Below, piece after piece: positions 51,385 to 61,242 of a stretch of 64,000 bases of DNA. The position numbers and the translations under genes are program-made. The first letter of the stretch is position 1. The number at the start of each line of letters is the position of its first letter. Source of the DNA: Jatrophihabitans telluris (GTDB lineage: Bacteria > Actinomycetota > Actinomycetes > Mycobacteriales > Jatrophihabitantaceae); contig NZ_CP097332.1 of the NCBI RefSeq assembly GCF_023516435.1, forward strand, positions 2,604,001 through 2,668,000, given 5' to 3'. Under the pieces are notes generated by a model that did no database searches, was not told where the DNA came from, and saw only the letters and a list, made by a program, of their open reading frames with translations.

Positions 51385-53127
51385 TCATGGGACGTACGGG
51401 AAATGGCAGGCCACCTCGTGAGATGCGCTGACCGCTCGAAGGCGTGGGCGTAGCTGGCCGCAGATGGCCTGCGCGCGTGGGCAGCGCGATCGGAAGATGC
51501 AGCCGGTGTCGTCGTCGCGGCCTGCGGGGTTCGCGGCTGGGTTGGTCAGGCCTGCCTGGTTGGGTGCCGAATCCCGGCCCGTGAGCCCATGGGAGTAGGG
51601 GTGGGTCGGTGCGTTGAAGATGCGCGCCGCGGGACCGACTTCGCAGAGCTGACCGCGGTACAGCACGGCGACGCGGTCGCTGACGGCGGCGGCCAGGTCA
51701 AGGTCATGGGTGATGAACAGGTACGAGCATCCCTGCTCACGTTGGAACTGTGTGAGCACGTCGAGGGCCCGAGTCCGTGTCGTCGCGTCCATGGCTGAGA
51801 ACGCTTCGTCGCAAATGATCAGCTCGGGCAACGGAGCTAGCGCGCGAGCCAGGGCGAGGAGCTGTAGCTGTCCCCCGGACAGCTGGCTCCGACGGAGGGA
51901 ACTGAAGATCAGCCACGGCAGTCCGACCCGGTCGAGCGTTTCCCGGACGCGAGCACGGCGCTCAAGGCGCGTGCCGGAATGATTGACGCGTAAGGGTTCA
52001 GACACGATCCTGAATACCGTCCACGTCGGGTCGAACGCGGCACCCCGATTCTGGAAGATCAACTGGACCGATGCGCGTTGCCACGGTCGCACCTTGGCCG
52101 GCAGCGTCGTTGGGTCGACGCCGTCAATGCTCACGTGTCCCGACGTCGGGGGCGGCGAGTGAAGAATTGAGTGTGCGAGGGTCGTCTTGCCGGCGCCGCT
52201 GGCTCCGATCAGGGTGAGTGTCTCGCCCCGGCGCACGGTGAGCGAGACATCTGATAGCGCGACTGTCGGCGAGGTTCCACGTCTTGGACCGTCGAAGCGG
52301 TGAGAGATGTTCACGAGTTCGACTAGTGGCGTTCCTTCGACGAACGATCCTGTCGGATCGACGAACGGACCAACGACGGCAGGCCCCGGCCGTGGGGGTT
52401 GTGTCCCGCCTGTTTCGGCGAGTCTTTCTGTCGCCCGTTGAACGACCCGGCCGTCACGTAGCTCGACTACGTCATCTGCGTATGCGGCCACGAGGTTGGC
52501 ATCGTGGCTGATGAGTAGGACGGCCATGGACAGGTCCTGGCGCAAAGAAGCGAGCAGGTCCATCATGTGCCGCTGCGTTTCGACATCAAGTGCCGTCGTC
52601 GCTTCGTCCGCGATGAGGACTCGAGGATTGCTGGCCAGGGCGATAGAGATCAGGGCGCGCTGCCTCATGCCGCCCGAAAGTTGATCGGGATAGCTCCGGT
52701 ACACGCGGTTCGGATCGTCGAACCGCATAAGTTCCAGCAGCTCGACACTGCGGGCACGCGCGACCCGCCGCGGGCATCCTCGCGCTCGTTGTGCCTCGAC
52801 GAGCTGCTGCCCTATGCGCATGGTCGGGTTGAGCGCGCGATCAGCATTTTGTGAGATCAGCGCAATGTTCGGCGCGCTGCGATCGGGACCAACGCCGAGT
52901 ATTTCCTGGCCACCGACAAGGATCGAACCGTCGAGCTGCACTGCGCGAGGAAGCAGAGCCGTGATCGCGCGCGCGGTCGTGCTCTTTCCTGATCCGGATC
53001 GACCGACCAGCGCGACCATCTGCGCGGGCAGCACCGAGAACCCGACGTCTGTGAGCGCAGCATGGTCTGAGCCTCGATAACGCACGGTCAGACGGCGCAC
53101 GTCCAGGATTGGGGTTGCCGGTGTCAT
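51385..53127 (-). CDS. ABC transporter ATPase with two fused nucleotide-binding domains (DppD-DppF type)
   Basis: A 580-aa protein. NBD1: Walker A GRSGSGKST (about 42-50), signature LSGGMRQR, Walker B VLIADEATTALD. NBD2 from about 265: Walker A GASGAGKTT, signature LSGGQLQL, Walker B LIICDEAFSAMD. A C-terminal oligopeptide-transporter Cys motif region (FRSRCPRAQAICG) ends the protein. Energises peptide-type uptake. Its start overlaps the permease stop by 4 bp. Confidence 0.92.
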   Translation of the reverse strand: MTPATPILDVRRLTVRYRGSDHAALTDVGFSVLPAQMVALVGRSGSGKSTTARAITALLPRAVQLDGSILVGGQEILGVGPDRSAPNIALISQNADRALNPTMRIGQQLVEAQRARGCPRRVARARSVELLELMRFDDPNRVYRSYPDQLSGGMRQRALISIALASNPRVLIADEATTALDVETQRHMMDLLASLRQDLSMAVLLISHDANLVAAYADDVVELRDGRVVQRATERLAETGGTQPPRPGPAVVGPFVDPTGSFVEGTPLVELVNISHRFDGPRRGTSPTVALSDVSLTVRRGETLTLIGASGAGKTTLAHSILHSPPPTSGHVSIDGVDPTTLPAKVRPWQRASVQLIFQNRGAAFDPTWTVFRIVSEPLRVNHSGTRLERRARVRETLDRVGLPWLIFSSLRRSQLSGGQLQLLALARALAPLPELIICDEAFSAMDATTRTRALDVLTQFQREQGCSYLFITHDLDLAAAVSDRVAVLYRGQLCEVGPAARIFNAPTHPYSHGLTGRDSAPNQAGLTNPAANPAGRDDDTGCIFRSRCPRAQAICGQLRPRLRAVSASHEVACHFPYVP

Positions 53128-54005
53128 CGGACGGTGGCCCTGCCCCTGATGGCGTCGCTCAACACCGTCGTGGAAAGCACCAGCAAGACCAAGAAGACGC
53201 TGGGAACGACCACCAACCGTGGCGACGTGGTGATGTACTCCTGCCCCTGCGCGATCATGTTTCCCCAGCTGGCCGCCGGCGGGCGCACTCCCAACCCGAC
53301 AAAGCTCAACGACGCCTCGAACATGATCGCGCCCGACAATCCAGCCGCCGAAAACGTCAGCAGATGCAACCAGAGGTTAGGAGCGATGTGCGTGACGATC
53401 ACCCGCCGCGCGGACACACCTGACAGCTGGGCCGATATGACGAAGTCCTCCGAGCGCAGCCGGAGGGTATGAGCGCGGGCCAAACGCGCATAGACCGGGA
53501 CGCCGACCGCAGACAGGGACCAGATGACGTTGCCTTCGCCAGGCCCCAGGCTCGCGGCGATGACGAAGCTGAGAACGAGCGACGGGAACGTCTGCAGAAG
53601 ATCGACTGCGCTACTGATCAGCTGGCCGCGCCATCCGCCGATGTAGCCCGCAAACATGCCCAGCAGACCGCCGAGCAGCAACCCGACGACATTGCTCGCG
53701 AGTGCCACCTCGATTGAGATCCGGCCTCCGGCCAGTACCCTCGCGAACTCGTCGTTGCCGAGCGGATCAGTTCCCAGCGGGTGGTGGGTCGACCACATTC
53801 CTAGGCCGGCGTCCGCGACTCTCCCCGCGGCCGGCGACGGCAGGTGAGCAACCCACGGGCAGAGAAAGCACGCCAAGACAACCGCCGCTAACGCAACAGA
53901 CGGCACGTAGATGCTCAAGGAACCGCACCTACGGATGATTCGCCGGCGACCACTCCCGGTTATCGGCCTCTGCCCGACGGTTTCGGCGTCGCTAACCCAC
54001 AGCAA
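53124..54005 (-). CDS. ABC transporter permease, DppC type
   Basis: A 293-aa protein with a TTG start that overlaps the DppB-type stop by 14 bp. Six TM helices; N-terminal periplasmic segment with HPLGTDPLGNDEFARVLAGG, the standard DppC/OppC signature, and the EAA-like loop GVSARRVIVTHIAPN contacting the ATPase. The start codon is the least certain part. Confidence 0.9.
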   Translation of the reverse strand: MLWVSDAETVGQRPITGSGRRRIIRRCGSLSIYVPSVALAAVVLACFLCPWVAHLPSPAAGRVADAGLGMWSTHHPLGTDPLGNDEFARVLAGGRISIEVALASNVVGLLLGGLLGMFAGYIGGWRGQLISSAVDLLQTFPSLVLSFVIAASLGPGEGNVIWSLSAVGVPVYARLARAHTLRLRSEDFVISAQLSGVSARRVIVTHIAPNLWLHLLTFSAAGLSGAIMFEASLSFVGLGVRPPAASWGNMIAQGQEYITTSPRLVVVPSVFLVLLVLSTTVLSDAIRGRATVR

Positions 54006-54978
54006 CGTGCACCCTGCGGTTCAAGACGCGGTACCAACGATCTGTAATCCGGTTCGCCGTCAGAACCGTCAACGCTGACAGCAGAACGACCGCTTCGACC
54101 ACAGGAACGTCACGACCCTGGATGCCCTGGACAAACATGGACCCCACCCCCTGGATGCCGAATACCTCTTCGACGACCACCGTCCCGCCGAGCACCGCGG
54201 CGACGTTGAGGCCGATGAGCGTGACCGTCCCAAACAGCGCGTTGCGCAACGCGTGCCGGGTGAGCACCCGCCAGGTGGACGCTCCGCTGCAGCGCGCGGT
54301 GAGGATGTACTCGGCATTGCGCATCTGATCGATCAAGTCGCCGCGAAGGACACGCACGTACAACCCGAATAAGGGCAAGGCCAAAGTCACTGACGGCAAG
54401 GCGGCCGACGCCGCGTTGCCGAGCACACTTTGGGTCAGCGGCACGAAACCGCTGGTGGGAAACCACTTCAGCTGGACCGCGAAGACGCTGACCAGCCCGA
54501 TTCCGACCACAAAGGGGGTTACTGAGACGGCGCCGACGCTGACCGCACTGCTCAGCCAGTCCGCCACTCCCCCAGGCCTTCGCGCGGCCAGGAGGGCCAT
54601 CGGAACCGCGAACGTCAGCGAGAACACGAGTGCGATCGCGATCAGCTCCATGCTCACCGGTACGCGACCGGTGAGCATGCCCATGACCGGCTGACCGGTC
54701 GCCAGCGAGGACCCCAGTCGCCCGTGGACCAGATCCGCAGCCCAGCTCAGATAGCGATCAAGGAAGCTGCGGTCCAAGCCGAGCTTGCGATTCAGGGTGG
54801 CCACGTCTGCCGGCGTACCGCCCTGCCCCAGCTGAACCTGCGCGGCGTTGCCGGGCAGCAGCTGAACCAGCGCAAAGGTGACGAAACTGAGCGACCAAAG
54901 CAGTGCAAGTACCCGAGCGACCTGCCCCACTAGACGGGGTTGCTCGCGCCTGTGTTCAGAGCCGCCCACTTCGCGCAC
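53992..54978 (-). CDS. ABC transporter permease, DppB type
   Basis: A 328-aa protein with six TM helices. The first helix is followed by LPGNAAQVQLGQGGTP and LGLDRSFLDRYLSW, the DppB pattern. EAA loop ARCSGASTWRVLTRHALRN. First gene of the transporter operon. The 107 bp between it and the TetR gene show no other gene. Confidence 0.9.
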   Translation of the reverse strand: MREVGGSEHRREQPRLVGQVARVLALLWSLSFVTFALVQLLPGNAAQVQLGQGGTPADVATLNRKLGLDRSFLDRYLSWAADLVHGRLGSSLATGQPVMGMLTGRVPVSMELIAIALVFSLTFAVPMALLAARRPGGVADWLSSAVSVGAVSVTPFVVGIGLVSVFAVQLKWFPTSGFVPLTQSVLGNAASAALPSVTLALPLFGLYVRVLRGDLIDQMRNAEYILTARCSGASTWRVLTRHALRNALFGTVTLIGLNVAAVLGGTVVVEEVFGIQGVGSMFVQGIQGRDVPVVEAVVLLSALTVLTANRITDRWYRVLNRRVHVAVG

Positions 54979-55085
54979 GCTACGTCGATTGGGCGCAGTC
55001 CGAATCCTGGAAACCCCTTAGTCCGTGACTGAGCCGGAGACTTCAGATCTGACGCCGCAGCCTCGGCGCCTGGGAGGTTGGTGGG

Positions 55086-55658
55086 CTACCAGCGCTCAAC
55101 GTCGTGGGCGATGGTCTCGGATGCCCGGGCGGCCCCACCTGGATCGATGCGCGCCATAGCTACGATCCCGAGATGGCTGGCGGTCAACATGTCTGCTCGC
55201 GAGCTGCGGTGTGCCACCTCTGGCATCGATGCCAGCGCGTTCATCATTGCGGCGTGAACCCGCGCGCGGTACCTACGAACCATGCTGTCCGCTTGCTGGT
55301 CGAGTTCTTCAACTTCCATCAGCATGTTCAGCATGAAGCATCCTCGTTTAGCGATCCGCGAGTCAGGCGAACGCATCACGAGCGCCATGGCGATGAAGAA
55401 CCCGGCGATCTGAGCTGCCCCTGATCCGGGCACCTCCATCGGCGCGAGCAAGGGACCGATGACATCGCGCAAGTAGCTTTGAGCGGCCTCCTCATAAATG
55501 CCGCGTTTATTACCAAAAGCGGCGTAAAGGCTTGAGCGGCTTAAACCGGTAGCTCGTTGCAGATCGGGGAGCGACACGGCGGCGTAGCCGTGCTCCCAGA
55601 ACAGCTCCTGCGCAGCCTGCACCGCAACTTGGTAGTCGAAGCTACGCGACCGTGCCAT
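55086..55658 (-). CDS. TetR-family regulator
   Basis: A 190-aa protein. N-terminal HTH with FWEHGYAAVSLPDLQRATG then LSRSSLYAAFGNKRGIYEEA, the classic TetR pattern, and a C-terminal helical ligand domain containing RGCFMLNMLMEV typical of the TetR_C_16/YxaF-like group. It is located between the ABC operon and the AraC gene; it is divergent from the latter over 114 bp and may regulate either. Confidence 0.88.
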   Translation of the reverse strand: MARSRSFDYQVAVQAAQELFWEHGYAAVSLPDLQRATGLSRSSLYAAFGNKRGIYEEAAQSYLRDVIGPLLAPMEVPGSGAAQIAGFFIAMALVMRSPDSRIAKRGCFMLNMLMEVEELDQQADSMVRRYRARVHAAMMNALASMPEVAHRSSRADMLTASHLGIVAMARIDPGGAARASETIAHDVERW

Positions 55659-55772
55659 CAGTCAATCTCCCAGGCGAGCGAGCACATTCGGGACCGGTTG
55701 TCCACCTATAGGAAGCAAGGTTTGATACAGCGTATGAGGTCATAGTTGCTCTCGTCCAAACGCTAGGGGAGT

Positions 55773-56801
55773 GTGCGCGCCGGCCCGTACACCAACACGG
55801 GAGGCGGGTCCGCAGTGGCGCTGATACTCGACACCCGAGCGTTCGCACGGCCCGACCGCGCCGATGTCGTGCGCGAGACGATTGCCAGCGCGGTAGTGCA
55901 CGTGGACATCGAGTTCGCGAGCGAGCGCGGCGCGGCCGACGTGTACGGCACTATCGCGGATCTCGGTGCCATGCGGCTGTGCTCGGTTCGCTCGGACGCC
56001 CTGAAAGTGGAGCGCACCGCGAAACTGGCAGGCGACGACACAGCACCTCGGATCTTCCTGGCCCTCCAGATGGAGGGATCGAGTCTGATCGTGCAAGGGG
56101 GGCGAGAGACGGTCCTCCACGCCGGAGAACTGGCCTACTCGGAGTCGAGCGCGCCGTACTCACTGCTCGACGACGGCGGGATACGTCAACACTTCTTCGC
56201 GATCCCCGTCGCCGCCTTGGCCCTACCCCAGGACGCGATCAGCTCGCTGTCGGCGACAACGCTCGCACCGAACGACCCGCTCACCGACCTCACCGCAAAC
56301 TACCTCGGCCGGATTGCCGCCCGTGGCGAGATATTTGCTCATCCGCGTGCCGATTCGATCGGACAGCCCAGCATTGACTTGGTGCGCGCACTGCTCGCCA
56401 CCCATCTCGACGCGTCGACCCCGGCACGAGACTCGATGTACGGCACTCTGGCCCTGCGGGTTCTCGAGTACACGCGCGCCCACCTCCACGAACCTGACCT
56501 GCGTGCCTCCTACATCGCGGCCGCCCACAATATCTCGGTACGCCAGCTATACAACGTGATGACTGAGGCCCACATATCTCTCGGTGACTGGATTCGGGAG
56601 CACCGACTGGAGGAATGCCGCCTCGAGCTGGGTCGACCTCAGTCCCGACATCTTGAGGTCGCTCGGATCGGCCGCAGCTGGGGCTTCCGGGATCCCTCGA
56701 CCTTCGGGCGCGCCTTCAAGGCCGCCTACGGTGTAACTCCGGGCGAGTGGCGCCGCCTGCATAGTTATCGGGGGCCTAAGCCTCGTGACAAGCAAGGTTG
56801 A
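55773..56801 (+). CDS. AraC-family regulator
   Basis: About 342 aa from a GTG at 55773; a later GTG at 55815 is also possible. Residues 15-200 form an AraC-binding-like sensor domain, and the C-terminal ~100 residues contain two HTHs (AAHNISVRQLYNVMTEAHIS; IGRSWGFRDPSTFGRAFKAA) ending in YGVTPGEWRR, the AraC/XylS signature. It lies 159 bp upstream of the LuxR ATPase gene. Confidence 0.88.
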   Translation: MRAGPYTNTGGGSAVALILDTRAFARPDRADVVRETIASAVVHVDIEFASERGAADVYGTIADLGAMRLCSVRSDALKVERTAKLAGDDTAPRIFLALQMEGSSLIVQGGRETVLHAGELAYSESSAPYSLLDDGGIRQHFFAIPVAALALPQDAISSLSATTLAPNDPLTDLTANYLGRIAARGEIFAHPRADSIGQPSIDLVRALLATHLDASTPARDSMYGTLALRVLEYTRAHLHEPDLRASYIAAAHNISVRQLYNVMTEAHISLGDWIREHRLEECRLELGRPQSRHLEVARIGRSWGFRDPSTFGRAFKAAYGVTPGEWRRLHSYRGPKPRDKQG

Positions 56802-56960
56802 TCGAGTTTTTGCGCAGACATCTATACAACGAGTGCAGCATCTTCACAATCGCCTCGTGCCTGAGGCCCGCCGACCTACGCTTCGTTGCGAACCAGATCG
56901 CAAGGCGCACCCACGACGTCTCGCGACAAGTACGCTCACGAATCGCGAGGCGGCCAGGCA

Positions 56961-59711
56961 ATGTTAGTCGGTCGGTCGAGGGAACAGGAGGCGCTGCGTA
57001 ACGTCGTTTTGTCCCTCGGCCAGGGCCTGAGCGCTGCCCTCGTTCTGCGCGGCGAGGCCGGCATCGGCAAGACTGCGCTCCTTGACGACGTGGTCGAGAT
57101 GGCTGCCGATGTCGACGTAGTGCGACTAGCAGGCTTGGAGTCAGAGGCACACCTGGAGTTCGCCGCGATGCACCGCCTTCTCATCCCCCATCTTTCGGGA
57201 GTCGACGCGCTGCCGCCAACCCAGGCCCAGGCATTGCGCACGGCCATCGGTCTCGCCGCAGACGTTCCGGCGAATTCCTTCCTCCTGGGTCTCTCGGTTC
57301 TCACACTGCTCGCCAACTCAACCCCGACCAAACCATTACTCATTGTGATCGACGACGCCCAGTGGCTCGACGCTGAATCGGTCGAGATTCTCGGCTTCGT
57401 CGCACGGAGACTCTTCGCCGAGAGCATTGGCATGATCTTCAGCGTCCGGGAACCAGCCGATCAGCAACTGCTCGAGGGAATCCCCACGATCCACGTAGGT
57501 GGACTATCGCGTTCTGACGCATCGGATCTCTTGCTGACGCTAGCTCCGGAGCATGTAGACCGGCAGGTATCCGACCGGGTCGCAATCAGATCCCGCGGCA
57601 ATCCTCTCGTTATCATCGAAGTAAGCCGCGAGCTCGAAACCATCGAGACATCGCGGAGCCTGCTTCTCGACGACCCACTCCCGATGGGGGAGCGGCTGGA
57701 GAAGCACTTCGGCGAACAGGTCTCGACGCTTCCAGGTGACTGTCAACGTACGTTGCTTTACGCAGCAGCTCACCCAGACCTGGATATTCGACTGCTGTGG
57801 ACAGCAACGGCCCGCGACGGCATTAGCTCCGACGCGGCACACCCGGCAGTCTCCTCCGGCCTCGCCAAGATCGCAGCCACACTCCAATTCCGGCACCCGA
57901 TGATCAGATCGGCCGTGTATGCGAACGCATCCACCTCTGATCGTCGACACGTACACGAAGTTCTGGCGACTCTGATGGATCCCTCGACGGAGACTGATCT
58001 ACGTGCTTGGCATCTCGCGGCCGCAGCGAACGGACCGGACGAGGATGCCGCGGCCGCCCTTGAGGAGGGCGCACGCACGGCGCGGTCCCGAGGCGGCTAC
58101 CTGTCAGAGGCGACGTACCTGGCCCGGGCTGCCGACCTGTCCCCCGACCCGAAGCGACGTGCATCACGACTGCTCAATGCCGCCCAAGCAGCACTCACCG
58201 GAGGAGCGCCCTTGCGCGCCCAGGCCCTGCTGGACGCCGGTCTCTCGCAGGGTCAAGATCCATTCCTGCAGGCTCAAATAAAGAAGGTCCAAGCCAACGC
58301 TCTGCACCGCGCAGGTAAACCCGGCCGCGACACGCCAGCCATCCTCATGTCGTCCGCGACAGTATTCGCGGCAATCGACATCGACATGGCCCGCGAAACC
58401 ATGCTCGAGGCGCTGGAGCAAACGTTCATACGAGGTGCGCTCATCACGGGTACAACACCACTCGAGGTCGGGCGGGCTGCGCTGCTCATGGTCTCTGAGA
58501 AGGCTGACGTGACTGACGTCCTGCTCGCTGCCACCGGGACGTACCTGTGCTCGGGCTACCTGGAGGCGGTGCCGTTGATCCGGCGTGCCATCGTTGCTCT
58601 AGGCGCGGCTGACGCTCTCGGTGAGCAGGTGCCACGGTGGTTCGCGCTCGGCCAGTTGCTGGCCCAGTTGGTTTGGGACGAAAAGGCTGCTCACTCATGG
58701 CTGATTCGCTGCGAGGCACTCGCGCGAAGGACCGGCGCGATCGAGTACTTGACGATGACGCTCACACCTCTGTCTGGCGTGGAAGCTGTCTTGGGTGAAC
58801 TGGCCTCAGCCGAATCACGGATCGCCGACCTGCGCCAACTCTCTCGCGCCATCGGAATCGATGAAGACCGCGTGAACAAAATCGAGAACGCCCGATTGCT
58901 GGCATGGCTTGGTCTCGACGACCGTGCTCGCGAGGCAGCCACCAGGTCGTTCGAGGTCGGAGCCGCGATCGGGGCTGGCAACAACCAGCGGCTGGCACAA
59001 CTTGCACTGGTCGTCGTGGAGCTCGGCCGAGCCCGCTACAACGAGGCCTACTCGGTCTGTAAGAAGCTCATCGAGTACGATCAGCTGGCCCTGACCAACG
59101 AAGCTCTGCCCAACCTTGTCGAGGCGGCAGTGCGCAGTAACCACTTTGACGAAGCCCTCTTAGCCGTTGAGAATTTGGCCGTACGTGCCCGAGCAAGCGG
59201 GACTCCGTGGGCGCTCGGGCTGCTTGCTCGATCCGAGGCGATCGTGGCCACCGACGCCGACGCGGAAATGCTCTTCGACCGTGCGATCAGCCATCTCGGG
59301 CAAACCGCTGTGCGCACCGATCTGGCCCGATCGCACCTGCTCTACGGGGAATGGCTCCGCCGGCAGAAGCGACGCTCGGACGCCCGTACGCAACTCCGGA
59401 TTGCACACGACATGTTCGACGACATGGGCGCGCGCGCCTTTGCCCAGCGCACTCAAACCGAACTCCTCGCAACCGGGGAACGACACCACACCGCAGCCCA
59501 CGATCTGACCCCCCAGGAAGCGCAGATCGCCCGGCTCGCCGCCGACGGAGCCACGAACAATGAGATCGCCACCCAGTTGTTCATCAGTTCACACACTGTC
59601 GAGTACCACTTACGAAAGGTGTACCGAAAGCTGGACGTAGCGAGCCGACGCAGCTTGCGCGCAGTCATGCGCGGGTCTGCTGCACGGATGGGTGACAACC
59701 GACTGTCCTAG
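56961..59711 (+). CDS. LuxR-family regulator with N-terminal ATPase (LAL type), 3' end from IS3
   Basis: A 916-aa protein. Walker A GEAGIGKT at about 31-38, Walker B VIDDAQWLD at about 129-137, TPR-like middle, C-terminal LuxR HTH (LTPQEAQIARLAADGATNNE; SHTVEYHLRKVYRKLDV). The final residues GSAARMGDNRLS and the stop come from the left terminal repeat of the IS3 element starting at 59671. The HTH is complete, so it may still be active. GGCCAGG precedes the ATG at 56961. It is a distant relative of the 26775 regulator. Confidence 0.88.
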   Translation: MLVGRSREQEALRNVVLSLGQGLSAALVLRGEAGIGKTALLDDVVEMAADVDVVRLAGLESEAHLEFAAMHRLLIPHLSGVDALPPTQAQALRTAIGLAADVPANSFLLGLSVLTLLANSTPTKPLLIVIDDAQWLDAESVEILGFVARRLFAESIGMIFSVREPADQQLLEGIPTIHVGGLSRSDASDLLLTLAPEHVDRQVSDRVAIRSRGNPLVIIEVSRELETIETSRSLLLDDPLPMGERLEKHFGEQVSTLPGDCQRTLLYAAAHPDLDIRLLWTATARDGISSDAAHPAVSSGLAKIAATLQFRHPMIRSAVYANASTSDRRHVHEVLATLMDPSTETDLRAWHLAAAANGPDEDAAAALEEGARTARSRGGYLSEATYLARAADLSPDPKRRASRLLNAAQAALTGGAPLRAQALLDAGLSQGQDPFLQAQIKKVQANALHRAGKPGRDTPAILMSSATVFAAIDIDMARETMLEALEQTFIRGALITGTTPLEVGRAALLMVSEKADVTDVLLAATGTYLCSGYLEAVPLIRRAIVALGAADALGEQVPRWFALGQLLAQLVWDEKAAHSWLIRCEALARRTGAIEYLTMTLTPLSGVEAVLGELASAESRIADLRQLSRAIGIDEDRVNKIENARLLAWLGLDDRAREAATRSFEVGAAIGAGNNQRLAQLALVVVELGRARYNEAYSVCKKLIEYDQLALTNEALPNLVEAAVRSNHFDEALLAVENLAVRARASGTPWALGLLARSEAIVATDADAEMLFDRAISHLGQTAVRTDLARSHLLYGEWLRRQKRRSDARTQLRIAHDMFDDMGARAFAQRTQTELLATGERHHTAAHDLTPQEAQIARLAADGATNNEIATQLFISSHTVEYHLRKVYRKLDVASRRSLRAVMRGSAARMGDNRLS

Positions 59712-60939
59712 CCTTCGGGCTGGGGCTGGAAGGATGTCACTGTGTCGAAGCCGTATCCGAAGGAGTTCCGTGACGATGTTGTTCGGGTCGCTCGCAACCG
59801 TGGTCCTGATGTCGATTTGGAGCAGATCGCGAAGGACTTCGGTATCCACTTCACGACGCTGTACTCGTGGCTGAAGAAGGCCGATATCGAGGACGGCAAG
59901 CGGCCCGGCTCCACGGTTACTGACGCGGCGGAGCTGCGGGCAGCGCAGCGTCGGATCAGGACCCTCGAGCAGGAGAACGAGGTGCTGCCGGGCGGCGGCG
60001 TATTTCGCTCAAGCGCATCTGCCGGGAAAATGAGTTACCCGCTCGTCCGCGAGCTGGCCGCCGACGGGATCCCCGTCACGGTGACGTGCCGGGTCGTCAA
60101 GATCGCCAGACAGCCCTACTATCGCTGCCTGGCCAACCCCGTCACTGACGCCGAGTGGGCCCAGGCCCACCTGGCCGACGCCTTGTTCGACGCCCATCGC
60201 GATGACCCAGAGTTCGGTTACCGGTTCCTGGCCGATGAGGCACGCGACGCGGGGTTGGTGTTCGCGGACCGGACCGCGTGGCGGATCTGCAGCGAGAACG
60301 GCTGGTGGAGCGTGTTCGGCAAAAAGCGGCGCGGCAAGAAGACCAAGGTCGGGGCTCCCGCGCACGACGACCTGGTCCGCCGCGACTTCACCGGCCCGGC
60401 CCCGAACCAGTTGTGGCTCACTGACTTGACCGAACATCAGACCAGGGAAGGAAAGCTATATCTCTGCGCGATCAAGGACGTCTGGTCGAACCGGATCGTT
60501 GGCTACTCGATGTCGGACCGGATGGAATCGCAGATCGCGGTCGACGCTTTGGAGTCCGCGGTGGCTCGCCGAGGGCGCAAGGTCGCCGGCTGCCGGCTGC
60601 ATTCAGACCGTGGGTCGCAGTTTCGATCAAGGAAACTTCAGCAGACCCTCTGGCGTCACCACATGCTCGGCTCCATGGGCCAGGTCGGTTCTGCCGGTGA
60701 CAACGCCGCGATGGAAAGCTTCTTCAGCCTGCTCCAGAAGAACGTCCTCAACCGCCAGACCTGGGACACGCGCGAGCAGCTCCGCATCGCCATCATCACC
60801 TGGATCGAGCGCACCTACCACCGGCGCCGCCGCCAGACGACGCTCGGCCGATTGACCCCCATCGAGTACGAGATCATCATGACCCAAGCAGCCGACCAGG
60901 TTGCCTAATCGTTGTCACCTGCTCGTGCAGCAGACCCGC
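59671..60939 (+). mobile_element. IS3-family insertion sequence, about 1.27 kb
   Basis: Terminal inverted repeats of 29 bp begin GCGGGTCTGCTGCACG at 59671 and, reversed, at 60939; they differ at about four positions and share the inner GGTGACAAC. One transposase gene fills the element. No convincing 3-4 bp target duplication is seen (flanks CATGC and TGTCC), which suggests a later rearrangement at one side. The left repeat lies within the LuxR ATPase gene; the right repeat abuts an istB fragment. Confidence 0.88.
59742..60908 (+). CDS. IS3 transposase, OrfA and OrfB fused in one frame
   Basis: A 388-aa protein. Residues 1-75: OrfA HTH (YPKEFRDDVVRVARNRGPDV, IAKDFGIHFTTLYSWLKKAD) and leucine-zipper start. 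From about 97 (MSYPLVRELAADGIPVTVTC) OrfB with the DDE triad: D in WLTDLTEH, D in LHSDRGSQF and E in NAAMESFFSLLQK. OrfA and OrfB normally lie in different frames joined by -1 slippage; here a small deletion near 59986 (VLPGGGVFRS instead of VLRRAAAYLS) fuses them. The fusion loses the usual end of OrfA. Confidence 0.85.
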   Translation: MSKPYPKEFRDDVVRVARNRGPDVDLEQIAKDFGIHFTTLYSWLKKADIEDGKRPGSTVTDAAELRAAQRRIRTLEQENEVLPGGGVFRSSASAGKMSYPLVRELAADGIPVTVTCRVVKIARQPYYRCLANPVTDAEWAQAHLADALFDAHRDDPEFGYRFLADEARDAGLVFADRTAWRICSENGWWSVFGKKRRGKKTKVGAPAHDDLVRRDFTGPAPNQLWLTDLTEHQTREGKLYLCAIKDVWSNRIVGYSMSDRMESQIAVDALESAVARRGRKVAGCRLHSDRGSQFRSRKLQQTLWRHHMLGSMGQVGSAGDNAAMESFFSLLQKNVLNRQTWDTREQLRIAIITWIERTYHRRRRQTTLGRLTPIEYEIIMTQAADQVA

Positions 60940-60941
60940 TG

Positions 60942-61235
60942 TCCAAGACGATCGCCCGCTACGGCCGCGTCGACCTGCTCTGCCTAGACGAGCTCGGCTA
61001 CATGGAACTGGACCGCCGCGGCGCCGAACTGCTCTTCCAAGTACTCACCGAACGGGAGGAACGCTCGGCGGTCGCGATCGCCTCCAACGAACCGTTCTCG
61101 GGCTGGACCAAGACGTTCACCGATCCGCGTCTATGCGCCGCCATCGTCGACCGGCTCACCTTCGCCGGACAGATCATCGAGACGGGAACCGTGAGCTACC
61201 GGCTCGCGCACGCACGGCGCACGCGAAGCAGATGA
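60942..61235 (+). pseudogene. istB-type IS21 helper ATPase, C-terminal fragment
   Basis: The fragment starts at the IS3 right end. LSKTIARYGRVDLLCLDELG then YMELDRRGAELLFQVLTERE carries the Walker B region (LCLDELGY), and IASNEPFSGW...FTDPRLCAAIVDRL the sensor part of IstB. The N-terminal half with Walker A is gone and no istA is seen, so it is a dead IS21 relic cut by the IS3 event. Confidence 0.8.
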
Positions 61236-61242
61236 GCGAGTG

